DNA from: Nitrospirales bacterium
Lineage (GTDB): Bacteria > Nitrospirota > Nitrospiria > Nitrospirales > UBA8639
DNA length: 64,000 nucleotides
Assembly (NCBI GenBank): GCA_021603905.1
Contig: BQIU01000007.1
Coordinates: 1-64,000 of the forward strand
Direction: 5' to 3'
Shown here: piece after piece, positions 17,220 to 28,508 of the stretch
How positions within the stretch are numbered: the first letter of the stretch is position 1
How the letters are laid out: every line of letters begins with the position of its first letter
Position numbers and translations under genes: made by a program
The notes under the pieces: model-generated
The model's database searches: none
What the model was told of the DNA's origin: nothing
The model's input: the letters and a program-made list of their open reading frames with translations, nothing else

Positions 17220-20021
17220 ATGACCATTGACATGTCACAGGGAAATTTCACTAGGAACATCCCGGAAATCATAGAAGGTGCCGTCAAGGCCTTCCATGAA
17301 ACCCCAATGCCTCTGTCGGCCTGTTTGAAGCTACGAAGACTCTTGTCAGAACAACAGTCATGCCCTGATTTGCTCATGCCGATTCCAGGGAAGACCATTG
17401 GGTTGGGAGAGCAACTTACATCTCAAAAACTTCAATCGATTCTTAAGGGGATACGATTAGGCGAGTGGTCTTTAGACGTTGAAACTATTGAATTCTTGTT
17501 CGTGGATATTGCCAAAAGACAACCCAAAGCTATCTTGGAGTTTGGTAGTGGTGTCAGCACGATTGTCTTAGCACAGGCTATGGCTGCTTTATATCCTACG
17601 GCTTCCTCTCCGGTAGTTTATAGCATTGAACAAGACGTTAGTCATATTAACAATACTATCGAGCTTTTAGAAAAATATCAGTTAGCGAAGTTCGTGAAAA
17701 TATTTCACGCTCCTCTTGGGTTGCAAGTGTTGGATCAAATTTCTACCAATTGCTGCCTGTTGCCCATGTCAGAGCTTCAAAGTTTTTTAGGTAATATCCA
17801 AATAGATTTTCTGTTAATTGATGGACCAGCTGCAAATTATGGAGAGAGAATTGGTACTTTGCTGTTGGTGCAAAGTTTATTAAAACCTGGTGCTGTGGTG
17901 TATATGGATGATGGTTTGCGCGATAGCGAGTTAGCTATCACTGAATGGTGGAGTCGTTATGGTTACTTAGAAGTCGAGGGCATTTTATGGATTGGAAAAG
18001 GGCTCATGGTTGGACGAATTCCGCATCAACCATTAACGCAGTATTCGTACGCACGGGAATTTTTAACATGGATTGGAAGGGAGTCCCAAGGTGAGCAATC
18101 GAATGATTTGTTATCTCTCCCAACGCAGTTTGTTTCCCAATATATAAATGAAAATTATGTGGAAAATGTAAAAGGTCATACAGGAGTTCAAGTCGAGAAT
18201 CAGATAATCAGATCATCTCGAAATACTAAGGCTCGATGTGTCTTTCTCAATACCTATTATCCAGGGTTTTTGGAGGCGCACTATTCTAAGGCGTTAGATT
18301 TACATTCTCGTTCGTATCAAGCACAAAAAGACTCCTTGCAAACTGAGTATTTCGGAGACAGCAATTTTTATTCTCATGCTTTAATACAAAGTGGATGGGA
18401 GGCACATGATCTCATCGTGAATTGTGCCTCGCTTCAACAGGCCTGGGCTTTAGAAAAGAATATTGCAGGTCAAGGATTAGAAATTGCTGTCGAGCAGATA
18501 AAGGAAATTGCTCCAGATGTTATCTATTTGCAAGATTTAAATCTGGCGACGTCTGCATTCATCTCTGCGATACGCCCATTGACAAAATTGATTGTAGGAC
18601 AAATCGCTTCGAAAGTACCTTCACAGATCGATTTAAAGCAGTTTGATATTTTATTTTCGTCTTTTCCTCATTTTGTGAATGAATTTCGGAAAATGGGTAT
18701 CTCCGCATATTATCAACCTTTAGCTTTTGATCCTCGGGTAATTCAGGAACACATGCAGACGAAGAGAACACATGATGTGACCTTTGTCGGGTCTATTTCA
18801 GCAGATCATAGCCGACGGATGGAGTTCTTGGAACAACTCCAAGGGGCTGTGGCATTTAAGTGCTGGGGATACCAAATGTCCCCTCTTACTCCAGATTCTC
18901 GGATGTATCGGCAGTATTGCGGAGAAGCTTGGGGGAAAGAGATGTTTGCTCTTCTTCAGGATTCATTCATTACTCTGAATTATCATGTTGATGTAGCAGA
19001 GAATTATGCCAATAACATGAGACTGTTTGAAGCGACTGGGTGCGGGGCTCTCTTGATTACCGATTACAAAGAAAATCTACAAGATTTATTTGATGTTGGT
19101 CGAGAAGTCGTTGCGTATCGATCGATAGAGGAAGGCGCAGAACTTATTCGATTCTACTTACATCATCAAGATGAAGCGAAGAGGATTGCCCAAGCTGGAC
19201 AAGCTCGGACCTTGCGTGATCACACTTACTCAATACGTATGGCTCAGACAGCAGAAATCCTTGACCGTCATTTACGATATCAACGTGAGTCTGCTGACTT
19301 ATCTTCATCTGATTTGTCCCGTATTTCTTATGGGTATGAAACTATCGAAAATTCACAAATTACAGTCTCGATGAAAAATGCTTGGAAAGATCAATCTATT
19401 CCAGGCAAGCAAAGAGCATTGGTTCAAACTGAACTTCGCGCTATGTATTCTGGTAGATCTCCTCTCGTCTTTGATGTGTTAGCAGATTGTCTTCGGCCTT
19501 ATGTGATTTCCAATTCCTCGATTCTTGAAATTGGTTGTGCGAGCGGTTACTACTATGAGGTCTTAGAGTATTTGTTGAAGAAACGGATTAGCTATACCGG
19601 TGTCGATTATTCCGATCCTCTTATTTTAATGGCAAAGGATTATTATCCCTCCGCTGATTTTTATGTAGCGGATGGCGCTTGTCTTCCGTTTGAAGATAAC
19701 CAATTTCATGTTGCGATATCCTCCTGCATTCTTCTCCACGTTCCTGAATATTATGAGCATATTCGTGAAACAGCTCGTGTCGCTCAGAATTTTATTGTGG
19801 TCCATCGGACCCCTGTATGTAAGCAACATCCGACTCAGTATTTTCGAAAGTATGCCTATGGTGTTGAAACTGTAGAGCTACGCTTTAATGAAAAAAAAAT
19901 TCTTGAGGAATTTTTTGATGTGGGATTTAGCCTGATACATGCACTGGAGTATGCTTCTGTTCCCGATTCAGACCACTATGATGTCACCTATGTATTCAGA
20001 AAAACACCACAATCAATTTAA
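17220..20021 (+). CDS. Multidomain protein: methyltransferase-like + CgeB-like glycosyltransferase + C-terminal class I methyltransferase
   Basis: 933 aa; AILEFGSGVSTIVLAQA...IDFLLIDGP; middle HDVTFVGSISADHSRRMEFLEQL...YANNMRLFEATGCGALLITDYKENLQDLF; C-term SSILEIGCASGYYYEVL...VADGACLPFEDNQFHVAISSCILLHV. Confidence 0.8.
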   Translation: MTIDMSQGNFTRNIPEIIEGAVKAFHETPMPLSACLKLRRLLSEQQSCPDLLMPIPGKTIGLGEQLTSQKLQSILKGIRLGEWSLDVETIEFLFVDIAKRQPKAILEFGSGVSTIVLAQAMAALYPTASSPVVYSIEQDVSHINNTIELLEKYQLAKFVKIFHAPLGLQVLDQISTNCCLLPMSELQSFLGNIQIDFLLIDGPAANYGERIGTLLLVQSLLKPGAVVYMDDGLRDSELAITEWWSRYGYLEVEGILWIGKGLMVGRIPHQPLTQYSYAREFLTWIGRESQGEQSNDLLSLPTQFVSQYINENYVENVKGHTGVQVENQIIRSSRNTKARCVFLNTYYPGFLEAHYSKALDLHSRSYQAQKDSLQTEYFGDSNFYSHALIQSGWEAHDLIVNCASLQQAWALEKNIAGQGLEIAVEQIKEIAPDVIYLQDLNLATSAFISAIRPLTKLIVGQIASKVPSQIDLKQFDILFSSFPHFVNEFRKMGISAYYQPLAFDPRVIQEHMQTKRTHDVTFVGSISADHSRRMEFLEQLQGAVAFKCWGYQMSPLTPDSRMYRQYCGEAWGKEMFALLQDSFITLNYHVDVAENYANNMRLFEATGCGALLITDYKENLQDLFDVGREVVAYRSIEEGAELIRFYLHHQDEAKRIAQAGQARTLRDHTYSIRMAQTAEILDRHLRYQRESADLSSSDLSRISYGYETIENSQITVSMKNAWKDQSIPGKQRALVQTELRAMYSGRSPLVFDVLADCLRPYVISNSSILEIGCASGYYYEVLEYLLKKRISYTGVDYSDPLILMAKDYYPSADFYVADGACLPFEDNQFHVAISSCILLHVPEYYEHIRETARVAQNFIVVHRTPVCKQHPTQYFRKYAYGVETVELRFNEKKILEEFFDVGFSLIHALEYASVPDSDHYDVTYVFRKTPQSI

Positions 20022-21036
20022 GAAATTTACATCCAAGCGTGTTCTCATTACCGGAGGGCTCGGGTTCATAGGATCTAATCTTGCCATTTCCCTTGTGAAG
20101 CTTGGAGCTCAGGTGACGATCGTGGATAGTTTAATCCCCGAATACGGTGGGAATCTTTGGAATATTCAACCAGTACGAGAGCAGGTTCACGTCAATATCT
20201 CCGATGTACGAGATGAACATTCGTTGAAACATTTAGTTAAAGGGCAGGATTATGTCTTTAATTTGGCGGGGCAGACGAGTCATCTCGATTCCATGACAAA
20301 TCCCTATCAGGATTTAGAAATCAACGCACGTGCCCAACTATGTATTTTAGAGGCCTGCCGCCAACAGAATTCTGATGTGAAAATCGTGTTCGCCAGTACA
20401 CGCCAAATGTACGGAATACCAGAATATTTACCTGTTGATGAACGGCATGTCCTTCAACCGGTCGATGTGAATGGGATCAACAAAATGGCTGGGGAATGGT
20501 ATCACCTTGTCTATCACTCTGCCTATAGCATTCGATCGGTGGTCCTTCGATTGACCAATACCTATGGACCGAGAATGAGAGTGAAAGATGCGAGGCAAAC
20601 GTTTTTAGGAATATGGATCAAACATATCATCGAAGGAAAACCTATTGAGATTTTTGGTGATGGTAGACAAGTCCGAGACTTTAATTATGTCGATGATGTT
20701 GTTGAGGCGCTGTTGCTCGCTGGTCTTTCAGAAGAAGCAAACGGCGAAATTTTCAATTTAGGTTCCGATGATCCCATTTCTCTGACTGACACAGCTGACC
20801 TTCTTCTTTCCACATATGGGAGTGGAATCAAAGACTATATTCCATTTCCCCCGGACCGAAAAAATATCGACATTGGTGATTATTACGGAGATTATCGAAA
20901 AATTCTGATTCGTCTAGGGTGGAAGCCCAGAGTGTCATTACATGAGGGTCTGAAAAGAACACTGGTCTATTATCAAGAGTTCGCGGAGTCATACTGGGAA
21001 CAAGGTGCCATTCATGCTTGTCATTCCGTTCGCTAA
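19990..21036 (+). CDS. NAD-dependent epimerase/dehydratase (extended SDR) with non-canonical YxxxK site
   Basis: [33 protein letters not shown] Rossmann motif; ORF opens at 19939 but ATG at 19990 fits the domain start. Confidence 0.85.
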   Translation: MYSEKHHNQFKKFTSKRVLITGGLGFIGSNLAISLVKLGAQVTIVDSLIPEYGGNLWNIQPVREQVHVNISDVRDEHSLKHLVKGQDYVFNLAGQTSHLDSMTNPYQDLEINARAQLCILEACRQQNSDVKIVFASTRQMYGIPEYLPVDERHVLQPVDVNGINKMAGEWYHLVYHSAYSIRSVVLRLTNTYGPRMRVKDARQTFLGIWIKHIIEGKPIEIFGDGRQVRDFNYVDDVVEALLLAGLSEEANGEIFNLGSDDPISLTDTADLLLSTYGSGIKDYIPFPPDRKNIDIGDYYGDYRKILIRLGWKPRVSLHEGLKRTLVYYQEFAESYWEQGAIHACHSVR

Positions 21037-22132
21037 TCCCAAGGCTCAATATCTTGCTAGGAAATTAGAGATTGATGCGGCTATTTCTCGAACACTTGAG
21101 AGCGGCTGGTACATCTTAGGTCAAGAGGTTGAACGCTTTGAAAGAGAATTCGCGAAATTTCTTGGGGTGAACTTTTGTGTCGGTGTGGGTAATGGTACCG
21201 ATGCTCTTGCTCTTGCCTTACTAAGTGTTGGCGTGAATCCAGGGCATGAAGTGATTACGGTGGCGAATACGGCTATCGCAACCATTGCGGCCATTGAACA
21301 GATTGGCGCTATTCCTGTTTTAGCAGATGTTGATTTGCAGACGCGTTGTCTTGATCCCAAGACGATCGAAGGACTCGTGACTTCTCGAACGAAAGCTATT
21401 GTTCCTGTGCATCTTTTTGGACAGCCGGCACCTATGGAAGATATTAATGCCCTGGCATGCAAATGGGGTCTCAAGGTTGTTGAAGATTGTGCGCAGGCAC
21501 ATGGAGCAGAAATTCTTGGAAAGAAGGTTGGATCCTATGGGGATGCTGCCGCATTTAGTTTTTATCCTACGAAGAACCTTGGTGCTCTTGGCGATGGAGG
21601 AGCCGTTGTCACGAATTCAGAGGAAACAGCTGAAACCGTAAGGCAGATTCGTGAGTATGGTTGGACAACACGATTTGTGAGCAACCGGCCTGGAGTCAAC
21701 TCCCGGTTAGATGAAATACAGGCAGCGGTTCTTCGAGTCAAACTGCCTTTTCTCGACTCAGATAATGCTCGTCGACGAAGTATTGCGCAACGATATGAAA
21801 AGGCCATCAACTCTTGTTTACTGGTGTCGCCAAAGAGTATTGATGGAACTCTGACGGCCATGCACCTGTGCGTTATTGAATGTCAGGATCGTGAAGGCGT
21901 AAAAGAGTTTTTAGAAAAAGAAGGAATTGGGACAGCAATTCATTATCCAATGTCTGTTCATGAGCAACCGGCCTATACCGGAAGGTTACGAGGTGAAGAG
22001 TATTTGCCTTGCACTGAATTATTGTCCAAAAAAAATCTCAGTTTGCCAATGTATCCTGAACTAACAGAACTGGAAGTGCGTCATATCTGTTCCGTTTTAA
22101 CACAGTGGTGTAGGACTGAGGGGCATGCATGA
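21014..22132 (+). CDS. DegT/DnrJ/EryC1/StrS PLP-dependent sugar aminotransferase
   Basis: [39 protein letters not shown]...[11 protein letters not shown]...[22 protein letters not shown] with the PLP lysine present. ORF opens at 21005. Confidence 0.92.
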   Translation: MLVIPFANPKAQYLARKLEIDAAISRTLESGWYILGQEVERFEREFAKFLGVNFCVGVGNGTDALALALLSVGVNPGHEVITVANTAIATIAAIEQIGAIPVLADVDLQTRCLDPKTIEGLVTSRTKAIVPVHLFGQPAPMEDINALACKWGLKVVEDCAQAHGAEILGKKVGSYGDAAAFSFYPTKNLGALGDGGAVVTNSEETAETVRQIREYGWTTRFVSNRPGVNSRLDEIQAAVLRVKLPFLDSDNARRRSIAQRYEKAINSCLLVSPKSIDGTLTAMHLCVIECQDREGVKEFLEKEGIGTAIHYPMSVHEQPAYTGRLRGEEYLPCTELLSKKNLSLPMYPELTELEVRHICSVLTQWCRTEGHA

Positions 22133-25100
22133 AGCGATATTATTGTACCTACTTTGATAAAAACTATTTAGTTCGAGTTCTGGCACTCCTTGAGTCATTA
22201 CATCGTCACGAACGAAATCAGTTTACTCTGTTTGCGGTGTGTATGGATGAGTTGAGTCGTGCCATTTTAGAAAAAATGAATTTGGAGAATGTCATTTCGG
22301 TTCCACTGCATCAAATTGAATACAGGGATGATCGGTTGGTATCCACAAAAAGTAGTCGCTCATTAGTCGAATATTATTGGACAACGACACCGACTATTAT
22401 TTTATATCTTATTGAACAGTACCCTGAGATTGACGTGCTGACGTACGTTGATGCAGATCTGTTTTTCTTTTCATCACCGGACCCTATATTTCAAGAGCTT
22501 CATCAGCAGTCGATTCTCCTTCATGAACATCGATTTTCTTCTTCCTTGCTGCATCTAGCTCAAAATAACGGAAAGTATAATGTTGGGCTACTCTGTTTTC
22601 GAAATGACACTCATGGTCTAGAAGCTCTGAGATGGTGGCGGGAACGATGTTTAGAATGGTGTTTTAGCCGCTATGAGGATGGCAAGTTGGGTGATCAGAT
22701 GTACCTTGATGATTGGTCAACCAGATTTCAACAGGTCGTGGAACTGCAACATATTGGAGGCGGACTTGGTCCATGGAATCAGGAGCAGTACGCCATTAGG
22801 AAAAATGAGTTTGGTGAGGCATGCGTCAATGATCTTCCGGTAATTTTTTATCATTTTCATGCTTTACGTTTTGTAAGTCCCGAATTAATTGTTCCGGTAG
22901 ACCATCTCCATTATCCGATGAATCTTTCGGTTCTTCAAGTTTGTTATCTCCCGTATATTTCTGCACTTTCACAAGCACTGAGAAACCTGACAACAATTTC
23001 TCCTGAATTTACTTCCGGACTGCGAAGTGAGGAAACGATTTCTACCGCTCATTGTATTTTTGCAAAGATTGAATTGGCGAATGCTTTGAAGTCAAAAAAC
23101 ATTCCTCAAATTCTTATCCCAATGGATTCTGAGTGGAATTGCTATTGTCCAGAACAAACTGCTGGTGTGCAAGAGCGTGTCGATGCAGGGCTGCAAGAGG
23201 AGACCTGTCCTACTGGAAGAGAACAGAACACCATTGAATTCAAAGAGACGCCAGTCGGGGATTGCTCACGCTCCATCTATCAAACGATCCAAGATCAATA
23301 TGAGTTATTTCGTACGCTTCAAAACAATCCTCTTGTTCACACAGTTCACACGATCTACATCATTGGTGCTCATTTGTTTCAAGAGCAAGCGATGCTACAG
23401 CGTCTGTTGCCAAATCTTCACCATATCTATCTTTTTGAACCCATTCCTGAGTGTTATACCTATCTCAAGAAAATCACCGTTCACGATTCACGAATCCAAG
23501 TGTTTCCCTATGCGATTTCACAATCTGATGGGCCCGTCGAGTTTTTTCTGACTGACAACCAAGGTGAGTCAAGTTCATTGTTGCCTATGGGGAAACATCG
23601 AGAAATCTTTCCTTCTGTACATCATATCAACACAATAACGATTGAAAGTCGTCACTTAGAACATGTGATACAAGAGTATAACCTCGTAAAGCCTGACATG
23701 CTCTTTCTTGATGTTCAAGGGGCCGAATATCAAATTCTTTCTTCCTTATCCGAGGATTTACTTTCACATATTCAGCTTATCTACGCTGAAGCGAGCCTTG
23801 AAGAATTATATGAAGGGTCAAAGACGTTACAAGACCTACGCAAAGTCCTTCATGAACATTTTATCTTTGCTGGCTATGCTCCTATGTCGGAGCAGACCCC
23901 GACTCATGGCAATGCGTTATTTACCACTCGAGAAACAAAAATAATAGGTGAGGGAGTTGCTCTAGTATCTACCGAAAAGAGTGAACCCTTAATCTCAGTC
24001 ATTGTTTCAACCTATAACGCATTTGAATTTATTCGCGAATGTCTGGATGACCTGGAACGGCAATCGCTAGCAGAGCAAGTGGAAATTATTGTTGTCGACG
24101 CGGCATCGCCTCAACAAGAAAAAGATATTGTCCTGGAATATCAAGAACGCTATGGCAATATTGTGTACATACGAACTCCCGAACGAATTACGGTCTATGC
24201 AGCTTGGAATTTAGCGATTCGAGCCGCTCGTGGAAAATATATTACTCCATTTAGTACGAATGATCGTTTGAGAAAAAATGCCTATGAAATTTTGGTGAAT
24301 GTGTTAGAAGAACATCAAGAAATTCCTTTGGTCTATGGAGATACCTATTTGACTAGGATTCCGCATGAATCGTTTGAATGCCATACGCGTTCCGGTAAAA
24401 CCCAATGGCCTCCATATAGCTTTGAAGACCTTCTCAATAATTGTCGAGTGGGTCCTCATCCTATGTGGCGGAAAGACATTCATGACACAATTGGTTATTT
24501 TGACGAACAGTTTCGAGCGGTCGGTGACCAGGATTTTTGGCTGCGTATTGGTGAACAATATAATCTTATGTATATTCCAGAAGTCACAGGTTTGTATTGG
24601 CTCTCACCTGATGGGTTGTCAAACCAAGATGATATCGTAACCCCAGAATTGAATTCAATTCGACGAAAACATCGAGAGCGATACGCGCTACGCATATCTC
24701 AGACGCAAGCCGTGAACTTCGACTGTTCTATTGTAATCCCAGTTTACAACAAGGTTGACTTAACCAAGCAATGTCTAACTCAATTGGCAATGGTGACGGA
24801 TGGAGTGAGTTATGAAGTAATAGTAGTAGATAACAATTCCACAGATGGGACAGAGGCTTTCTTAGAAACCTTAGAAGGAGATGTACAGATTATTCGAAAC
24901 ACAGAGAATTTGGGATTTGCCAAAGCCTGTAATCAGGGGGCGAGAGCTGCTCGTGGCAAATATCTTGTTTTCCTTAACAATGACACGATTCCGCAACGCG
25001 AATGGTTGAGTGTTTTGGTCAAGGAAGCTGAGGCCGATAACGATATTGCGATTGTCGGCAGTAAACTGTTGTTTGAGGATGGGACTCTTCAGCATGCAGG

Positions 25101-26370
25101 AGTTGTGATTTCTCGTTGTTTACTGATCCCATACCATATCTATGGAAACTTGCAGGGAGATGTAAGGTGTGCAAATCATCGACGTGAGCTTCATGCAGTG
25201 ACGGCAGCATGTATGCTAGTCAAACGAAAATTCTTTGATGAGGTTGAGGGATTTGATGAAGCGTACAGAAATGGATTTGAGGATACTGATTTATGTTTGA
25301 AAATTGGTGAGAAAGGCGGAAAGATTGTGTATCAGCCGGAAAGTTGGATGTACCATTTAGAGAGCCAAAGTCCTGGAAGAAAGGAATATGAGGAAGACAA
25401 CGCCGCTCTCTTTAAAGAGCGATGGGATAAAAAGTACATAGTTGATGAAGATTGTATTGCGATTGAAGATGGGATGGCCGTGCTGTTGACTGAGAAGGAT
25501 GGAAATTTCTCTATATCCTACAGGATGTTAAAGGATGAAAAGGAGTACGCAAGTTGGGCTAAAGTCGCTCAGCTTCAACGTTTCCTTCAAGAATTCGGAC
25601 GTGAGAACAAGTCGGAAATTAGAAGAGAGTCCCTCCTCAATGAAATTCATCAATTGGTTTGTGATCTTGAAGCGTGGCCGAAAGACTCGTCTGTTGTCGT
25701 CTGGATAGGGTCGATATGTGATACCTTAGGGTTTCATGCACTTGGCGATATGTTTTTTCGGCAAGCTCTACATGTGGGAGAATCTCAAGACGCGCGTTCC
25801 AGGTTAGTTCGTCTTGCACTTAATCAAGGAAATTTGGAAGAAGCGAGTTTACATCTTTCTGCTCTCTTAGAAGTCGCACCAAACGAAAGTTTCGTCCTGC
25901 ATCTGCAAGGAGTATATTTCATGCAATGTAAAAACTTTGTCGAAGCCAAGGAATCTTTTGAGAAAGTTATCACGAATGATGGCGATCGAATAAAAGCTCA
26001 ACTCGGAATGGGGATGGCTTACGTAGGCATGGGAGAGACGAGGAAGGCATGGGATGTTTTCATAAAGACGGTCTATGAGCGTCCTGATGATACCGAGGCG
26101 ATAAATTGGGTGCTTCGCACTGGCACGGAGTTAGCTGACTGGGAATCGTTGTCGACAATGCTCTCGCGATTTCTTGAACGAAATCCGGCAAATGGTGACA
26201 TGCGGTTTGCGTTGGCCAGTGTGAGCCTTCGTCTTGGAAAGGTAGATGATGCTCAAGCCCAGTTGAACGCATTACAGCTTCTTCACCCTGATCTTGAAGG
26301 CCTTGCTGACTTGAAGAACGCGATCCTTAGTTTTGATCCCCATACGGTTCCGGTTGCTATCCACGGGTAA
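22129..26370 (+). CDS. 1413-aa multidomain protein: N-terminal GT-A-like domain, FkbM-type methyltransferase, two GT2 domains, C-terminal TPR-like region
   Basis: [16 protein letters not shown] (GT-A DxD-like); FkbM-like [16 protein letters not shown]...[16 protein letters not shown]2 [16 protein letters not shown]...; GT2 [20 protein letters not shown]...FLNNDTIPQ...; C-terminal tandem helical repeats. Confidence 0.85.
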   Translation: MKRYYCTYFDKNYLVRVLALLESLHRHERNQFTLFAVCMDELSRAILEKMNLENVISVPLHQIEYRDDRLVSTKSSRSLVEYYWTTTPTIILYLIEQYPEIDVLTYVDADLFFFSSPDPIFQELHQQSILLHEHRFSSSLLHLAQNNGKYNVGLLCFRNDTHGLEALRWWRERCLEWCFSRYEDGKLGDQMYLDDWSTRFQQVVELQHIGGGLGPWNQEQYAIRKNEFGEACVNDLPVIFYHFHALRFVSPELIVPVDHLHYPMNLSVLQVCYLPYISALSQALRNLTTISPEFTSGLRSEETISTAHCIFAKIELANALKSKNIPQILIPMDSEWNCYCPEQTAGVQERVDAGLQEETCPTGREQNTIEFKETPVGDCSRSIYQTIQDQYELFRTLQNNPLVHTVHTIYIIGAHLFQEQAMLQRLLPNLHHIYLFEPIPECYTYLKKITVHDSRIQVFPYAISQSDGPVEFFLTDNQGESSSLLPMGKHREIFPSVHHINTITIESRHLEHVIQEYNLVKPDMLFLDVQGAEYQILSSLSEDLLSHIQLIYAEASLEELYEGSKTLQDLRKVLHEHFIFAGYAPMSEQTPTHGNALFTTRETKIIGEGVALVSTEKSEPLISVIVSTYNAFEFIRECLDDLERQSLAEQVEIIVVDAASPQQEKDIVLEYQERYGNIVYIRTPERITVYAAWNLAIRAARGKYITPFSTNDRLRKNAYEILVNVLEEHQEIPLVYGDTYLTRIPHESFECHTRSGKTQWPPYSFEDLLNNCRVGPHPMWRKDIHDTIGYFDEQFRAVGDQDFWLRIGEQYNLMYIPEVTGLYWLSPDGLSNQDDIVTPELNSIRRKHRERYALRISQTQAVNFDCSIVIPVYNKVDLTKQCLTQLAMVTDGVSYEVIVVDNNSTDGTEAFLETLEGDVQIIRNTENLGFAKACNQGARAARGKYLVFLNNDTIPQREWLSVLVKEAEADNDIAIVGSKLLFEDGTLQHAGVVISRCLLIPYHIYGNLQGDVRCANHRRELHAVTAACMLVKRKFFDEVEGFDEAYRNGFEDTDLCLKIGEKGGKIVYQPESWMYHLESQSPGRKEYEEDNAALFKERWDKKYIVDEDCIAIEDGMAVLLTEKDGNFSISYRMLKDEKEYASWAKVAQLQRFLQEFGRENKSEIRRESLLNEIHQLVCDLEAWPKDSSVVVWIGSICDTLGFHALGDMFFRQALHVGESQDARSRLVRLALNQGNLEEASLHLSALLEVAPNESFVLHLQGVYFMQCKNFVEAKESFEKVITNDGDRIKAQLGMGMAYVGMGETRKAWDVFIKTVYERPDDTEAINWVLRTGTELADWESLSTMLSRFLERNPANGDMRFALASVSLRLGKVDDAQAQLNALQLLHPDLEGLADLKNAILSFDPHTVPVAIHG

Positions 26371-26609
26371 GTGTCGTACCTAAAACGGACATGTTGTTGT
26401 GACAAATACCACTATAGCTTAACTCTCTGATCGAGTTGACCGACGGTTCACGCGCCTTCCCTCAGCTCCTAACATGTTTTGACTTCGTCCTCAGTCCTAA
26501 AATCTTTTTGTATTCTCCTTATAGACATCTGCTTGTACATCAATCCTGCTTTTGCGCAGGGACGCATAATGTAGGAAAGATCGACTTGCTCCTTGTGTAA
26601 GCTAGTCTA

Positions 26610-26630
26610 TTTTCCTAGTAACTAGGAAAA
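26610..26630. repeat. Perfect inverted repeat TTTTCCTAG-TAA-CTAGGAAAA in a long intergenic gap
   Basis: 9-bp arms with a 3-nt centre, read directly; no T-tract follows it. Confidence 0.6.
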
Positions 26631-27060
26631 AATTGCCGACTTTCGAAATAAGAAGGATAAGTGTACGGATGAATAAGAAGTCTATTCCTTATAAAAGGTA
26701 TTATTTATTGGCATATTACTTGAATGAATTCATTGTTTACTGTCACATAAAGCCTGAGGAGTCGAAGTCGAACACATACTTGTCAAGTCAAGTAAGTCTC
26801 GATGTTGTGTATTTTTCAAGCTCATATAACCTCTCAAAGGCTTGTAGATAATAAGTTGAAATTCTTGTTGTGTGTGATCGTGCAAACTATTCATGTCTTG
26901 AATCTGCTCATATCAGAAGTGACCTGTGAATCATTGTGAGCAAGTGGATCAGAAATTGTATCCAAGAGGAACGGAAGGGGTTCAACCTCAAGGCTCTCTC
27001 GATTGCTGATGTCTTATTATGCAGCCTGCGTCGAGGAAGCCTATATAAAGGACGTTACAT

Positions 27061-27999
27061 ATGCCATTGAGGGTACTCGTCACAGGGGGAGCTGGTTACA
27101 TTGGTTCAATTTTGGTTCCAGCATTGCTGGAGCAAGGCTATCATGTCACGGTGTTGGATAATTTCCTGTATCGACAGTCCAGCCTAATGGAGTGCTGCGC
27201 GAATGCGAATTTCACGGTTATTCGTGCCGATTGTCGTGATGAACGTGTACTAAAAAACATCCTTAAAGATAAAGATTGTCTTATTCCACTGGCTGCATTG
27301 GTGGGTGCTCCGTTGTGTGAGCAAGATCGCCTGGGGTCGCAATCGACCAACTTCGACTCTATACAGCTACTTTGTCAGTTGGCATCACCTTCGCAAATGA
27401 TTCTCTTCCCTGTCACCAATAGTGGCTATGGAATTGGTGAAGGTGGCCAGCACTGCACGGAAGAGTCTCCGTTACGTCCGTTGACTCTTTATGGGGAAAC
27501 AAAAGTGAAGGCCGAAAAAGTTGTTCTTGATCGAGAGGCAAGTCTGACATTTCGTCTCGCAACGGTGTTTGGTTCCTCACCAAGAATGAGAATGGATTTA
27601 CTGGTCAATGATTTTGTGTATCGCGCCATTCACGATCGTGCGGTTACGATATTTGAAGGACATTTTAAGAGAAACTACATTCATGTCCGAGATGTGGCAA
27701 GGGCATTCATCTATGGTATCGAACATTTTGATTCGATGAAAGGGCGACCATATAACTTGGGATTGGATGATGCCAATATTTCAAAAATTGAACTCTGTCA
27801 AAGGATTCAAAAATATCTACCAAACTTTCTCTACCTTGAGGCTCCCGTTGGAGAAGACCCAGATAAACGAGATTACATCGTTTCAAATGCCAGAATTCTA
27901 GAAGCCGGCTTTACGACTAAACGGTCATTAGATGATGGAATTTTAGAATTAAAGAAGTGCTATACGGTGTTGAGGAAAAATTACTATGCCAATGTCTAA
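27061..27999 (+). CDS. NAD-dependent epimerase/dehydratase (extended SDR)
   Basis: RVLVTGGAGYIGSILVPALLEQGYHVTVLDNFLY; catalytic YGETK. Confidence 0.88.
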   Translation: MPLRVLVTGGAGYIGSILVPALLEQGYHVTVLDNFLYRQSSLMECCANANFTVIRADCRDERVLKNILKDKDCLIPLAALVGAPLCEQDRLGSQSTNFDSIQLLCQLASPSQMILFPVTNSGYGIGEGGQHCTEESPLRPLTLYGETKVKAEKVVLDREASLTFRLATVFGSSPRMRMDLLVNDFVYRAIHDRAVTIFEGHFKRNYIHVRDVARAFIYGIEHFDSMKGRPYNLGLDDANISKIELCQRIQKYLPNFLYLEAPVGEDPDKRDYIVSNARILEAGFTTKRSLDDGILELKKCYTVLRKNYYANV

Positions 28000-28483
28000 T
28001 GAATCTCTGTCCACTACCGCATATCCCCCAATGTTCGCACAATCCATGGGTCCTAATACGATTGTGCGACTTGGTGTTGGTGTGGTTATCCGTGACGAAC
28101 GAGGGTGGGTACTCTTGGAGCAACGATCCGATTGTGGATGGTGGGGAATGCCAGGAGGGAGATTGGAGGTTGGCGAGTCGATCACACAAACAGCCGTGCG
28201 CGAAGTGAAAGAAGAGACCGGCTTGGACGTTGAAATTATTCGATTGATCGGGATCTATTCAGAACCACAAGAACGAATCGTGACATATCCTGACACGATA
28301 GATGGTGTGCAGCTCATTGATGCGGTTGTAGAAGGACATATATTATCGGGAACACTCACCTGCAGTCATGAAAGTTTTGATGTGAGGTTTTTCTCACCAC
28401 ATGCACTACCTGAAGAGTTAATCCCGCCCTCACGCATTCCACTTCGTGATGCGCTATTAGGAGACTATGCCCAAGTTCGCTAA
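27986..28483 (+). CDS. NUDIX hydrolase
   Basis: Nudix box GGRLEVGESITQTAVREVKEETGL. Confidence 0.9.
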   Translation: MPMSNESLSTTAYPPMFAQSMGPNTIVRLGVGVVIRDERGWVLLEQRSDCGWWGMPGGRLEVGESITQTAVREVKEETGLDVEIIRLIGIYSEPQERIVTYPDTIDGVQLIDAVVEGHILSGTLTCSHESFDVRFFSPHALPEELIPPSRIPLRDALLGDYAQVR

Positions 28484-28508
28484 TCTCGCCGTTAGAAATT
28501 GTGGTGCC

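Noticed and set aside
26709-26724. Possible sigma-54 site TGGCATATTACTTGAA
   Set aside because: Spacing is right but the invariant GC at -12 is GA.
26633-26851. 72-aa ORF in the long intergenic gap
   Set aside because: Composition looks like AT-rich non-coding translation, no motif and no clear ribosome-binding site.
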